From: Bacteroides luhongzhouii
Lineage (GTDB): Bacteria; Bacteroidota; Bacteroidia; Bacteroidales; Bacteroidaceae
Direction of reading: 5' to 3'
Length of the DNA stretch: 64,000 nucleotides
Assembly (NCBI RefSeq): GCF_009193295.2
Contig: NZ_CP059973.1
Location: 3,720,001-3,784,000, forward strand
Position 1 is the stretch's first letter, and the number at the start of each line of letters is the position of its first letter. Positions 28,213 through 36,167 of the stretch are shown in pieces. The notes beneath the pieces are model-generated. The model worked only from the letters and a program-made list of their open reading frames with translations, was not told where the DNA came from and ran no database searches. The position numbers and the translations under genes were made by a program.

Positions 28213-29951
28213 AACGAATCGTATTAATTTATGGCTTGCTTCTCTGCCTCGTACTGTCTGTTGCGGCGCAGGAGAAGGTAGTAAAACTAAAGATTGTAGA
28301 AACAAGTGACGTACATGGCAATTATTATCCTTACAATTTTATAACCCGCCATGAGTGGAAGGGGAGTCTGGCACGGATTTATTCTTTCGTGCAGAAAGAA
28401 CGCGAACAATATAAAGAGAATCTGATATTGCTGGATAACGGTGATATCTTGCAGGGACAGCCCACTGCCTATTACTATAATTATATAGATACGGTATCTC
28501 CCCATCTTTGCTCGGAAATGATGAACTATATGAAGTATGATGCCGGCAACATGGGTAACCATGATGTGGAAACGGGGCGTGCCGTTTTCGACCGTTGGAT
28601 CTCTACTTGTGACTTCCCTGTATTGGGGGCCAACATCATAGATACGTCTACGGGAAAGCCCCATCTGGCTCCATATAAAGTGTTGGAGCGTGATGGCGTG
28701 AAGATCGTAGTATTGGGAATGATTACCCCTGCCATCCCTGCATGGCTCTCCGAAAATCTGTGGAAAGGATTGCGTTTCGACGATATGGAGGAGACGGCGC
28801 GCAAATGGATGAAGGTTATCCGTGAAAAAGAGAACCCGGATTTGGTGATCGGCTTGTTTCATGCCGGACAGGAGGCTTTCAAAATGTCGGGCAAATACAA
28901 CGAGAATGCTTCTCTCAACGTAGCGAAGAATGTGCCGGGATTTGATATTGTATTGATGGGGCACGATCATGCCCGCGAATGTAAGAAGGTGATGAATGTT
29001 GCCGGAGACTCGGTGTTGATTATCGATCCGGCCAGCAATGGGATTGTGTTGTCCAATGTCGATGTAACCCTGAAACTGAAAGATGGAAAGGTGCAGAGCA
29101 AGGACATCAAGGGTGCCTTGACGGAAACGGAGGCTTACGGAATCAGCGAGGATTTTATGAAGCGTTTTGCTCCGCAATATGAAACGGTGCAGAAGTTCGT
29201 ATCGAAGAAGATCGGCACTTTTACCGAAAGCATCTCTACTCATCCTGCTTTCTTCGGCCCTTCTGCCTTTATCGACCTGATACATACCTTGCAGCTCGAC
29301 ATCACCGGTGCTGACATCTCTTTTGCCGCTCCGCTTTCGTTTGACTCGGAAATAAAGAAGGGGGATGTGTTTGTGAGTGATATGTTCAATTTATATAAGT
29401 ATGAGAACATGCTGTATGTGATGACTCTGTCCGGAAAGGAGATTAAGGATTTTCTGGAGATGTCTTATTATATGTGGACGAACCGGATGAAATCGCCGGA
29501 AGATCATCTGCTTTGGTTCAAGGAGAAACGTCGTGAAGGTGCGGAGGATAGAGCGTCTTTCCAGAATTACAGCTTTAATTTCGACTCGGCTTCGGGCATT
29601 ATTTATACGGTGGATGTCACTAAACCGCAGGGCGAGAAAATAACGATTACAAGCATGGCGGACGGCTCTCCTTTCCGCATGGATAAGATATATAAGGTGG
29701 CCTTGAATTCTTATCGTGGCAATGGCGGCGGAGAATTGCTGACGAAAGGGTCGGGTATCCCGCAGGAGAAGTTGAAAGACCGCATTATCTTCTCTACGGA
29801 TAAGGACCTCCGTTTCTACCTGATGAATTACATTGAAAAGAAAGGAACGATGGACCCGAAAGCGCTTAATCAGTGGAAGTTTGTTCCGGAGAAGTGGACG
29901 GTGCCGGCTGCCAAACGTGATTATGAATATCTGTTCCGGTCTGTTCGATAA
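28209..29951 (+). CDS. 5'-nucleotidase / 2',3'-cyclic phosphodiesterase, secreted
   Basis: 580 residues from MKRIVLIYGLLLCLVLSVAAQ (ATG 28209, ATGA overlap with the kinase stop). A Sec signal is followed by the metallophosphatase domain with di-metal ligands in ETSDVHGNY, LLDNGDILQG, MGNHDVETG, LFHAG and GHDHA. The C-terminal 5'-nucleotidase domain carries FAAPLSFDS, SGKEIKDFLEMSYY and NSYRGNGGGELL. The enzyme removes phosphate from nucleotides in the periplasm. Translational coupling with a sensor kinase suggests the kinase senses a related nutrient or that both respond to one signal. Confidence 0.92.
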   Translation: MKRIVLIYGLLLCLVLSVAAQEKVVKLKIVETSDVHGNYYPYNFITRHEWKGSLARIYSFVQKEREQYKENLILLDNGDILQGQPTAYYYNYIDTVSPHLCSEMMNYMKYDAGNMGNHDVETGRAVFDRWISTCDFPVLGANIIDTSTGKPHLAPYKVLERDGVKIVVLGMITPAIPAWLSENLWKGLRFDDMEETARKWMKVIREKENPDLVIGLFHAGQEAFKMSGKYNENASLNVAKNVPGFDIVLMGHDHARECKKVMNVAGDSVLIIDPASNGIVLSNVDVTLKLKDGKVQSKDIKGALTETEAYGISEDFMKRFAPQYETVQKFVSKKIGTFTESISTHPAFFGPSAFIDLIHTLQLDITGADISFAAPLSFDSEIKKGDVFVSDMFNLYKYENMLYVMTLSGKEIKDFLEMSYYMWTNRMKSPEDHLLWFKEKRREGAEDRASFQNYSFNFDSASGIIYTVDVTKPQGEKITITSMADGSPFRMDKIYKVALNSYRGNGGGELLTKGSGIPQEKLKDRIIFSTDKDLRFYLMNYIEKKGTMDPKALNQWKFVPEKWTVPAAKRDYEYLFRSVR

Positions 29952-30018
29952 GTATCTAAAAGTGTTCATTATGTCCGATAATACTCCCGATCGACTTGTA
30001 TATCTGATTAAATGCTGG

Positions 30019-30026
30019 TATATTTG
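30019..30026 (+). promoter_or_regulatory. -7 box of AraC gene; decides the start codon
   Basis: TATATTTG (perfect TAnnTTTG) lies 18 bp before ATG 30045 and just inside the alternative ATG 30012. If this box is used, transcription begins after 30012, so 30045 must be the start. A TTG at 29995-29997 is a possible -33 element. Confidence 0.6.
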
Positions 30027-30044
30027 TCGCCAAAAAGAGAGAGT

Positions 30045-30947
30045 ATGGATATTCAAAGTGTTCCGAAAGTAGGTATTTCTTCGGTAGTTCATTCTAAACA
30101 TATAGATGCTGACAACATTGATGTTGTTGATAATGATATAGCGCTTTTCGATACGGAGAGTGTTATATCGTTGTATAATGGGCCTACCAAACTGGAGGTG
30201 TTGACGGTAGGGCTTTGCCTGGAGGGTACTGGTACCTTTAATATTAGTTTGCGTGAATTTCAATTGTGTCCCGGACTGATGGTGGTAGGACTACCTAATC
30301 AGATTATCGAGCAGCGGTATTTCAGTCACGATTTTAAAGGTATTTTCTTTGCTATGTCGAAGAACTTGCTGGAGACGTTGCCCAAGATCGGAAATGTGCT
30401 TTCTTTGTTTTTCTATCTGAAAGATTATCCGTGTTTCAATCTCACCCCGCATGAGCAGGAGATTGTGAAGGAGTATCATGCGTTTATCAGGAAACAGATG
30501 AGAAATAAGGAGGCTTTATACCGTAAGGAAGTGGTAATGGGACTGATGCAGGGGTTCTTCTTCGAGCTTTGTACTATTTTCACTAATCATGCGCCCGCAA
30601 ATGCTACTACTATAAAGAATAAAAGCCGGAAAGAGCATATCTTCGAACGCTTTTATGAGTCTTTGGTGGAGTCTTACCAGTCTGAACGCAGTGTAAAATA
30701 CTATGCCGACCAACTATGTCTGACACCGAAGCATCTTTCGGGAGTAGTGAAAGAAGTCAGCGGAAAAACGGTGGGAGAGTGGATTGATGAGTTGGTGATT
30801 CTGGAAGCGAAAGCCCTCCTGAATTCTTCAAGTATGAATATACAGGAGATTGCCGACCGGCTGAATTTTGCAAACCAGTCTTTCTTCGGGAAATATTTCA
30901 AGCATTACACCGGTATGTCTCCTAAAGAATACCGGAAAAGCCGCTAA
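30045..30947 (+). CDS. AraC family transcriptional regulator
   Basis: 300 residues. The N-terminal ~190 residues look like an AraC-type cupin sensor (LTVGLCLEGTGTFNISLREFQLCPG). The C-terminal two helix-turn-helices are clear: SVKYYADQLCLTPKHLSGVVKEVSGKTVGEW and NIQEIADRLNFANQSFFGKYFKHYTGMSPKEYR. The start MDIQSVPKVG at 30045 is chosen because a -7 box overlaps the earlier ATG and a purine-rich gagagag precedes it. Target genes are unknown; it is convergent with the Crp-like gene (2 bp apart). Confidence 0.9.
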   Translation: MDIQSVPKVGISSVVHSKHIDADNIDVVDNDIALFDTESVISLYNGPTKLEVLTVGLCLEGTGTFNISLREFQLCPGLMVVGLPNQIIEQRYFSHDFKGIFFAMSKNLLETLPKIGNVLSLFFYLKDYPCFNLTPHEQEIVKEYHAFIRKQMRNKEALYRKEVVMGLMQGFFFELCTIFTNHAPANATTIKNKSRKEHIFERFYESLVESYQSERSVKYYADQLCLTPKHLSGVVKEVSGKTVGEWIDELVILEAKALLNSSSMNIQEIADRLNFANQSFFGKYFKHYTGMSPKEYRKSR

Positions 30948-30949
30948 AA

Positions 30950-31534
30950 TCATAGAACACCGGAGCGTACACGGCTTAGTGTCTCCGGTGTCATCAAAAG
31001 ATAGGAAGCGATGTGTGCCAGAGGCGCGCGTTTGATGATTTCCGGATGTGTTTCGAGCAGGAGGTTATAGCGTTCGCGAGCGGACTCAAAACGCCATGAA
31101 TCGGCTTTAACCTGTGATACGATTAAAGAGTATTCCAATATCTTTTGATAGAACATGTTGATTTCCCAATTCTCCCTAGCTAATTTTTGTATCATGTCGC
31201 GGGGGAATAAGTAAATAATGGAAGGTTCAAGAGTTTCCACGATTAGCCGGGTGGGTACTTGTCTCAGAAAACTTTCAATGCACATCACGATACATCCTTC
31301 GTATGAGAAATGTTCGGTCACGTCTTTCCCGTTTTTGTAATAGTACTGCCTAAGCATACCTTTTCCTACAAAAACAAGTTCGTGGGCTACTTCTCCCTCG
31401 TTGAGCGCTATGGCTCCTTTGGGAAATTCTTCACGAATCAGTATGCTTTCTATCTGCCGTCTTCCTTCTATACTCATCTCCGGAAAGCGGGAATTGACAA
31501 CAGCGTTTACAGTCTCTCTTAATAATGTATCCAT
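30950..31534 (-). CDS. Crp/Fnr family regulator
   Basis: 194 residues. The cyclic-nucleotide-binding-like beta-roll is visible (FPKGAIALNEGEVAHELVFVGKGMLRQYYYKNGKDV), then a long dimer helix and a winged helix-turn-helix ending LAHIASYLLMTPETLSRVR. The Bacteroides members of this class lack cAMP-binding residues and are of unknown ligand. It is divergent from a lipoprotein gene it may control. Confidence 0.87.
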   Translation of the reverse strand: MDTLLRETVNAVVNSRFPEMSIEGRRQIESILIREEFPKGAIALNEGEVAHELVFVGKGMLRQYYYKNGKDVTEHFSYEGCIVMCIESFLRQVPTRLIVETLEPSIIYLFPRDMIQKLARENWEINMFYQKILEYSLIVSQVKADSWRFESARERYNLLLETHPEIIKRAPLAHIASYLLMTPETLSRVRSGVL

Positions 31535-31556
31535 GTCTTTTCTGTCTTGATGTGTG

Positions 31557-31615
31557 CAAAAATACTAAAAACGGTTGACATAAATCAAGGGTGGTATAAA
31601 AAAGATGTATCTTTG
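31557..31615. promoter_or_regulatory. divergent promoters, Crp-like gene (-) and lipoprotein (+)
   Basis: TATTTTTG on the minus strand (31557-31564) lies 23 bp before the Crp-like ATG; TATCTTTG on the plus strand (31608-31615) lies 28 bp before the lipoprotein ATG at 31643. Both are perfect -7 boxes. The 108-bp gap is a natural place for a Crp-type operator. Confidence 0.6.
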
Positions 31616-31642
31616 TCCGCAAAATCAAGAGGTAAGATAATC

Positions 31643-32371
31643 ATGAATAAGATAATAGGCTTGGCAGTGTTGCTGTTTTGTTTGAGTAGTTGCGTAAGGG
31701 ATAATGATGCTATTTATTATCCGGTTGGCAATGTGGATGTGGAAAGAGGTGGTCCGGCTTTGGAGGCAGGAAAGGGAGATTTGGTAGCTCGAAGTTATAA
31801 TACCGAAGATTATGTGTTAGACACGCTTGCGCAATATCCGGGTGACCCGACTCTCGGTAAACTGACGTTTATGATTAACCTGAAAAATCAGTCGGCGGAT
31901 CAGGAAGTGGATGGGTTTAATGGCATCGGCCGGTCCGGACTAACGATGAGTCTTGGATATAAAGACGGTAACTATCCGGCAGAAAGCCAAGTCCCTGTTT
32001 ATACCTCGTCTGACGTGACTGCCAGCTATGCGATTAAACTTCGCTTGAAAGGGGAATTGGCTTTAACGGGAGACGAATGGATGATCGACTATGTGTATGC
32101 CCAGCTAGCAGGCTTATTCCAGCCTTATCCGCCTACGTCTTTCCCGGAAGTGTTTATGTGTAAAGGAGGCGAGCAGCCATTCGCTACTTTCGATTCTTTC
32201 CGTAGAACTTGGACGTTTGATATAACCTATGATCGTTCCAACCTTTCTTTCAGCCAACTGTATTTCAACTTGTTCTTAAACCTGGCCGGGCAGAAGAGGG
32301 AAGAAAGAGTCCGGTTGAGAATTGATAAAGAATCTTATTTCGAGATCTACAAAGAAAAAGAGGAAATGTAG
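31643..32371 (+). CDS. lipoprotein of unknown function
   Basis: 242 residues from MNKIIGLAVLLFCLSSC (ATG 31643), a clear lipobox LSSC. An upstream in-frame ATG at 31547 would place the promoter inside the gene. The mature part is rich in beta strands (LTFMINLKNQSADQEVDGF, VYTSSDVTASYAIKLRLKG, TWTFDITYDRSNL) and ends in a charged EIYKEKEEM tail encoded within the terminator arm. It resembles the DUF4843/DUF4929-like outer-membrane lipoproteins of Bacteroides, but a sure family cannot be named. The next feature is the prophage junction. Confidence 0.75.
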   Translation: MNKIIGLAVLLFCLSSCVRDNDAIYYPVGNVDVERGGPALEAGKGDLVARSYNTEDYVLDTLAQYPGDPTLGKLTFMINLKNQSADQEVDGFNGIGRSGLTMSLGYKDGNYPAESQVPVYTSSDVTASYAIKLRLKGELALTGDEWMIDYVYAQLAGLFQPYPPTSFPEVFMCKGGEQPFATFDSFRRTWTFDITYDRSNLSFSQLYFNLFLNLAGQKREERVRLRIDKESYFEIYKEKEEM

Positions 32372-32401
32372 TTTAACTGCATTTCCTCTTTTTCTTTGTA
32401 G
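32347..32401. terminator. 22-bp perfect hairpin overlapping the lipoprotein 3' end
   Basis: Arms 32347-32368 and 32380-32401 are perfectly complementary, with an 11-nt loop containing the stop codon. A- and T-rich flanks on both arms make it bidirectional. The right arm ends exactly where the tRNA fragment begins. Confidence 0.85.
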
Positions 32402-32441
32402 TGGGTACGGGAATCGAACCCGTATTGCATGCGTGAGAGGC
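32401..32441 (-). other. attL candidate: orphan 3' half of a tRNA gene
   Basis: On the minus strand the sequence gives an anticodon loop CTCTCAC (anticodon CTC, position-37 A, suggesting Glu), the 3' anticodon stem gcatg, a T-arm acggg-ttcgatt-cccgt and acceptor acccac. The 5' stem that should pair with gcatg is absent: pairing fails after two bases, so homology stops at about 32441. This is what phage insertion inside a tRNA leaves on the downstream side; the complete tRNA should be at the far right end of the prophage. Confidence 0.75.
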
Positions 32442-32442
32442 G

Positions 32443-32520
32443 TTTTTGCACACCATCTAAAGCGCTTATAACTAATATCTTATAATATTTATAAAATCTA
32501 TTTGCACCGAATTTGCATTA
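32443..32520. repeat. tTTGCAc repeats next to attL
   Basis: The words tttttgcacacc, atttgcacc and atttgcatt occur within 77 bp beside the tRNA fragment. Short direct repeats at this distance resemble arm-type sites of tyrosine integrases. No gene fits the 32,402-32,689 stretch; it otherwise contains only a 20-bp repeat (see 32595). Confidence 0.35.
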
Positions 32521-32594
32521 AAAAACGGCACTCATGTCCTTCCTTATAAATATCACCTCTTATATTTCATCTTTATCAAAGAACGTTTTCAATA

Positions 32595-32614
32595 CAAAGT
32601 TAATCAATCAATCA
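32595..32614. repeat. 20-bp sequence shared with the repressor promoter region
   Basis: caaagttaatcaatcaatca is identical to 37334-37353. Its first eight bases are, on the minus strand, TAACTTTG, a perfect -7 box. Here it would drive leftward transcription over attL toward the host lipoprotein gene, or be a second binding site of a regulator. Confidence 0.7.
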
Positions 32615-32689
32615 GAAATAGCAAATATTATTTGTTTGAATTTAAGCTATCTGTTTCTAGTTTATCCGGCTAATAGTAAACATACTATT

Positions 32690-32890
32690 ATGGTAGATGA
32701 AGAACTAAGAAAATTTTGCGTTGAGCAAGCTGTATTAATCTCAATCAACAAACAACCGCCGAAAGGCATTGGCTTCAATATGCCCGAATCAGTTTCATTA
32801 TTTGATTTGTCGAATATGATTTTCGAGTACGTTAAATCGGGCGCAAAACCACCGATTAAGATAAATTTTCCTATCGGAGATACTGACTAG
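32690..32890 (+). CDS. small phage protein of unknown function
   Basis: 66 residues from MVDEELRKFCVEQAVLI (ATG 32690); the frame extends upstream to 32534, but that part lies over the integration region and is Ile/Leu/Ser-rich without protein character. The sequence NMPESVSLFDLSNMIFEYV is followed by a basic-hydrophobic tail. It is the only plus-strand gene left of the repressor and nearest to attL. No family recognised. Confidence 0.5.
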   Translation: MVDEELRKFCVEQAVLISINKQPPKGIGFNMPESVSLFDLSNMIFEYVKSGAKPPIKINFPIGDTD

Positions 32891-32894
32891 ATTC

Positions 32895-33245
32895 CTATTT
32901 CGGTTCAGTCGAATAAACAACGGGAATAGAAAACTTAACTGTATTTTGGCTTTCCGTTCCTGTTTTGTTTGATATTCCTGCGTCGATAACTTTTATTGCT
33001 ACGCCCGCTTTTCCATCTGTTCTATTCATTTCTGAAACAGTTAGATTAAATTCTATTTCATGAATAAGGCTTTCTTGTTTTGATTTATTCGGATTAGAAT
33101 AAACCATTTTACTTATTTCATTTCCTGTAAATCTACCGTAATGCGGATCTACTACCGCCCCAGTTTCTTTTAGCTCTTCGTTTAGTTCGTTAACGGCTGA
33201 AACAATTCCGGTTATTGTTGCTTTTATAAAATCTTTTAGCTCCAT
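32895..33245 (-). CDS. trypco2-like small protein
   Basis: 116 residues: an N-terminal helix MELKDFIKATITGIVSAVNELNEE and a beta-rich half (IHEIEFNLTVSEMNRTDGKAGVAIKVIDAG, NTVKFSIPVVYS). The pattern helix + EFNLTVS + KAGVAIKV...NTVKFSIPV fits the trypsin-co-occurring domain 2 type seen in bacterial conflict and stress modules. It is the last gene of the minus-strand lysogeny arm. Family call is from pattern memory and tentative. Confidence 0.55.
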   Translation of the reverse strand: MELKDFIKATITGIVSAVNELNEELKETGAVVDPHYGRFTGNEISKMVYSNPNKSKQESLIHEIEFNLTVSEMNRTDGKAGVAIKVIDAGISNKTGTESQNTVKFSIPVVYSTEPK

Positions 33246-33274
33246 ATTTCAATTTTATTCACTATACTATTATG

Positions 33275-33889
33275 TTATAATCCACGAAGAAATATTATTA
33301 TATCTATTGCTTTATGACCTTCTATTTTTAGTAATGCTTTCAAATAAGAGTCCCTTTTTTCTACCTTTAATATTCTTTTTAACTCATTATGATTGACCAA
33401 CTTCTTGGCTTCTCTAGCTTTTGATATACATGCATCTATTGCATCTGAATAATTTTCAATATAAGGTTTTTCTATTATGTCGGATATTATATCTAAATAG
33501 CGAAGTAAAGCGCTTTCATATTGACTCTTTAAAAGAAGAGTATCTCCCTGTAAAAATAATAATGATGCCATTATTTCCGCTTGACTCTTTTCATTCGCTT
33601 TTTGAATGTAGTCTATCATTTCTTTTTTGGTAGCATCAATACTTTTTGTTAAAGAATCACTAGTTTGCTCCACTTTACCATCTATCTTCTTATCTATTGC
33701 AATCACATTCCAAATCTGCCATCCAATTAACATCGTCACTAAAAGCGATAAAATCCCTACTATCACCCCGATATAGTCTATACCTAACTCCGGCGCGGAT
33801 GGTAACGAAACGCAAATAGCGACAACACTGCATATAATCGCAGCGATCGACAAACAGTTGCTCCAATATGATTTAATCCAGTTTTTCAT
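33275..33889 (-). CDS. membrane protein with coiled-coil/TPR-like tail, unknown
   Basis: 204 residues. Two transmembrane helices at ~11-30 (CLSIAAIICSVVAICVSL) and ~38-60 (YIGVIVGILSLLVTMLIGW) are followed by a cytoplasmic helical region (KIDGKVEQTSDSLTKSIDATKKEM) and short helical repeats (GDTLLLKSQYESALLRYLDI). Position in the lysogeny arm and topology would fit a superinfection-exclusion or membrane-associated immunity protein, but no family is recognised. Confidence 0.7.
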   Translation of the reverse strand: MKNWIKSYWSNCLSIAAIICSVVAICVSLPSAPELGIDYIGVIVGILSLLVTMLIGWQIWNVIAIDKKIDGKVEQTSDSLTKSIDATKKEMIDYIQKANEKSQAEIMASLLFLQGDTLLLKSQYESALLRYLDIISDIIEKPYIENYSDAIDACISKAREAKKLVNHNELKRILKVEKRDSYLKALLKIEGHKAIDIIIFLRGL

Positions 33890-33925
33890 GTTGTTCGGGT
33901 TTATTCATTCAGGCGTAGGGTATTT

Positions 33926-34783
33926 TCAATTGATACTATTAGCTTCATTAATAAGCTCTCCCGTCAATTTGTTTAGTTTAAAAGATTCTCTTTCTTTATC
34001 TCCATTTCTGTATACGATATCGAAAGTAAAGTCTATAAAATTGTCACTAATATTTATTAACTTGTTCTTTATTATATATTCTTCGGAGTATCCTTTGTGT
34101 TTGTACTGCCAGATATAATCGGCATTAGTGATATTGACTAAAGACACAGAAGGGTATGATACCTCTAGACCATTAATATTATCAATTGGAATTAATTTAT
34201 TGATGGTTCTATTTCCTAATGGTATCTTTTCTATCTCATTACAATTATTATCAAGCAAAAGGTTATTATTATTGTATCCTAATGTGATAAAATAATCACC
34301 ATACCAATCTTTAATATCGAATACTGAATTGTCATATCTATTGTAATAAACCCTTTTCTCTTTTCCACCAAGAGTGGAAATAATTTCATTAGGACCACCA
34401 TAATTCACTAACAAAATAATTCCATCATCTTTGATGATAAAGTTAAATAAGGAAATATGGTCAATATTATGCTCTTCAACCTTACCGAACTCTAAATAAA
34501 ATTTTTGATTGAATCCTCGGATCATTGGTGCCGTATATTCGAATATCTGCTCTTTCTTCTCATTGTATGCCGCAAACCACATATCACCATTAAGAAATCC
34601 TGCTATTAATGCATTTTTAGCAACTTCTTCTTCGTACTGCCATCCTATAGTTGGCTTAGTTATTCCTTTGGGTAAATTATATTCTTTTAAAAACTCGTCT
34701 TGGTTCTCATCATCCTTACTGCATGATTGTAGGCATAGTAGGACGAAAATCGCTGTGATTGATAGTACTAATAGTTTATTCAT
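33926..34783 (-). CDS. phage-encoded lipoprotein, unknown
   Basis: 285 residues. Signal peptide with lipobox VLLCLQSC, then an acidic linker (SKDDENQDE). The rest is rich in aromatic and beta-strand segments (WFAAYNEKKEQIFEYTAPM, FNFIIKDDGIILLVNYGG, DFTFDIVYRNGDKERE) and may be a propeller-like domain. A lipoprotein expressed from the lysogeny arm could alter the envelope of the lysogen or block a phage receptor. The leader carries the recurring motif at 34784-34818. Confidence 0.75.
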   Translation of the reverse strand: MNKLLVLSITAIFVLLCLQSCSKDDENQDEFLKEYNLPKGITKPTIGWQYEEEVAKNALIAGFLNGDMWFAAYNEKKEQIFEYTAPMIRGFNQKFYLEFGKVEEHNIDHISLFNFIIKDDGIILLVNYGGPNEIISTLGGKEKRVYYNRYDNSVFDIKDWYGDYFITLGYNNNNLLLDNNCNEIEKIPLGNRTINKLIPIDNINGLEVSYPSVSLVNITNADYIWQYKHKGYSEEYIIKNKLINISDNFIDFTFDIVYRNGDKERESFKLNKLTGELINEANSIN

Positions 34784-34818
34784 AATATTTTGTTTTTAGT
34801 GGTTGATAATATTGTTTA
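34784..34818 (-). promoter_or_regulatory. recurring leader motif, copy 1
   Basis: Plus-strand text ttttgtttttagtggttg followed by ataatatt; as mRNA this is an A/C-rich leader (aaccactaaaaacaaaa) directly before the ATG of the lipoprotein. Two related copies precede the genes starting at 35276 and 36566. Confidence 0.6.
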
Positions 34819-34832
34819 TTGGGCGGGAATTA

Positions 34833-35276
34833 TTAGCTATTTTTTATATAAACCGTTCCGTAGCACTTCTTTTCGCTTCCGCTTATTTTAAATACCACTT
34901 CCCGACTACCGCCGCTTTCTGTAATTTCCTTATGAATCTTTTCGTTACTGACTCCTCTAAAATCTTTGGGGATATACCCAACTAACTTATTATCACCGTT
35001 TCTGTATATACCGACTGCAAATTTATCTTTAGGGTTGTTTGTTTCGGCTGTTGCTTTGCCTTTGAATATACCGAAATCTTTAGGTGTAACTCCATGATAG
35101 TACATTCCTACCATTTCATAGTAAAAGTATCCGGATGGCGGGAATTCTATTTCTTCCGACGGTGTTTCGGTCTTAGGTTGACTCTGGTTGTTAGATGATT
35201 CTTTGGGATTTGTCATAGCAATTTTTATCGCTAAAATTATGACGCCTGTAACTACTAAGATTAATACTACTTCCAT
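34833..35276 (-). CDS. HIRAN-domain membrane protein
   Basis: 147 residues. One N-terminal transmembrane helix (VVLILVVTGVIILAIKIA), a linker rich in Ser/Gln/Pro, then a ~90-residue HIRAN-like domain: GVTPKDFGIFKGKATAETN, DKFAVGIYRNGDNKLVGYIPKD. HIRAN domains bind DNA 3' ends or occur in DNA-repair and defence proteins; a membrane-tethered form at a phage lysogeny locus is suggestive of DNA surveillance at the membrane, which is inference. Preceded by the recurring leader motif. Confidence 0.65.
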   Translation of the reverse strand: MEVVLILVVTGVIILAIKIAMTNPKESSNNQSQPKTETPSEEIEFPPSGYFYYEMVGMYYHGVTPKDFGIFKGKATAETNNPKDKFAVGIYRNGDNKLVGYIPKDFRGVSNEKIHKEITESGGSREVVFKISGSEKKCYGTVYIKNS

Positions 35277-35308
35277 GATGTTTTGTTTTAGTGGTTGATA
35301 ATATGTTT
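35277..35308 (-). promoter_or_regulatory. recurring leader motif, copy 2
   Basis: ttttgttttagtggttgata then atatgttt, immediately before the HIRAN gene. One T shorter in the T5 run than copy 1, otherwise the same order. Confidence 0.6.
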
Positions 35309-35318
35309 GATTTGGTGG

Positions 35319-36110
35319 TTATTTCATTTTTATAGTGCCAGCTAATTTACTTTTTTCTACTTTCCCATTATTGGTGTATTTATTTAAGAGAGTTTCAATA
35401 ATTATATAATCAGCTTCTGTGCAAGAACATCCTAGTCTTACTATAATATTATCGAGAACTTTTTGTTTCAGTTTCAAATAGTATTCTTTAAAAGGTAACT
35501 CGATGTTATTTTCTATATTATAAATAATTTTAGAAGAAATGTCTGCGCTTTTACATTTATTGCATGGAATAGCAACGAGGGAGAATCTAGTTTCTTCTTG
35601 GAATTTCCAATGTGTTCGTTTATATTTTCCTACAAGAGAGAAATCTATATTGCATCCGTCATTATGCCAAATTAATGCATCCTTTACTTTTTCATTAGGA
35701 TAATCAACATAAACAACATCTCTTTGAAAAAAATTATAGCTACTTTTTAAAGGAGTGAAAAAGATGTAATCGTCACGAATAATTTCACTTAGCGGCATTA
35801 ATGGATTCTCCATTTGTTTTACAACCTTAACATATTGGGTGTCTTCGGCTTTATACTCATAAAACATATCTTCGTCAAGCTCTATTCGTATTCCTTTACC
35901 TTTCTCCGCATACATACTCCATAATGCTATATTCTCTTCTGTTGACTTTGTCCAGCATGAAACAAACATATATTTTCCAAGCTGTGCACCATTCGATGTA
36001 TATCCAGCTTCTTCCAGGTCATCAACAGCATCTAGTCTATTAAACTTGATTGTTTTATTTTTTAGAATTAGAGCTAATGTTTCTATTGAAGTATAATGGT
36101 ATAGTTTCAT
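35319..36110 (-). CDS. DUF2971 domain-containing protein
   Basis: 263 residues. Begins MKLYHYTSIETLALILKN, with FNRLDAVDDLEEA, FVSCWTKSTEENIALWSMY and KGKGIRIELD, all typical of DUF2971. The LYHYTS start and the arrangement recall ADP-ribosyltransferase-fold families such as DarT-like proteins, so an enzymatic effector role is possible. Four Cys near the middle and C-terminus (CNKCKSAD, LGCSCTEAD) might bind metal. It lacks a signal peptide and the recurring leader. Confidence 0.8.
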   Translation of the reverse strand: MKLYHYTSIETLALILKNKTIKFNRLDAVDDLEEAGYTSNGAQLGKYMFVSCWTKSTEENIALWSMYAEKGKGIRIELDEDMFYEYKAEDTQYVKVVKQMENPLMPLSEIIRDDYIFFTPLKSSYNFFQRDVVYVDYPNEKVKDALIWHNDGCNIDFSLVGKYKRTHWKFQEETRFSLVAIPCNKCKSADISSKIIYNIENNIELPFKEYYLKLKQKVLDNIIVRLGCSCTEADYIIIETLLNKYTNNGKVEKSKLAGTIKMK

Positions 36111-36167
36111 CAGTATTTATAAGTAAAATGATTTTAAGAAATTTACTCGTTGAGTTTATTTTAGTGG

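Noticed and set aside
32401..32441. Functional tRNA gene
   Set aside because: The 5' half (acceptor, D-arm, 5' anticodon stem) is missing and stem pairing fails after two bases.
32534..32689. Longer N-terminus for the first prophage gene
   Set aside because: The extension lies over the 20-bp repeat and integration region; the internal ATG at 32690 gives a coherent protein.
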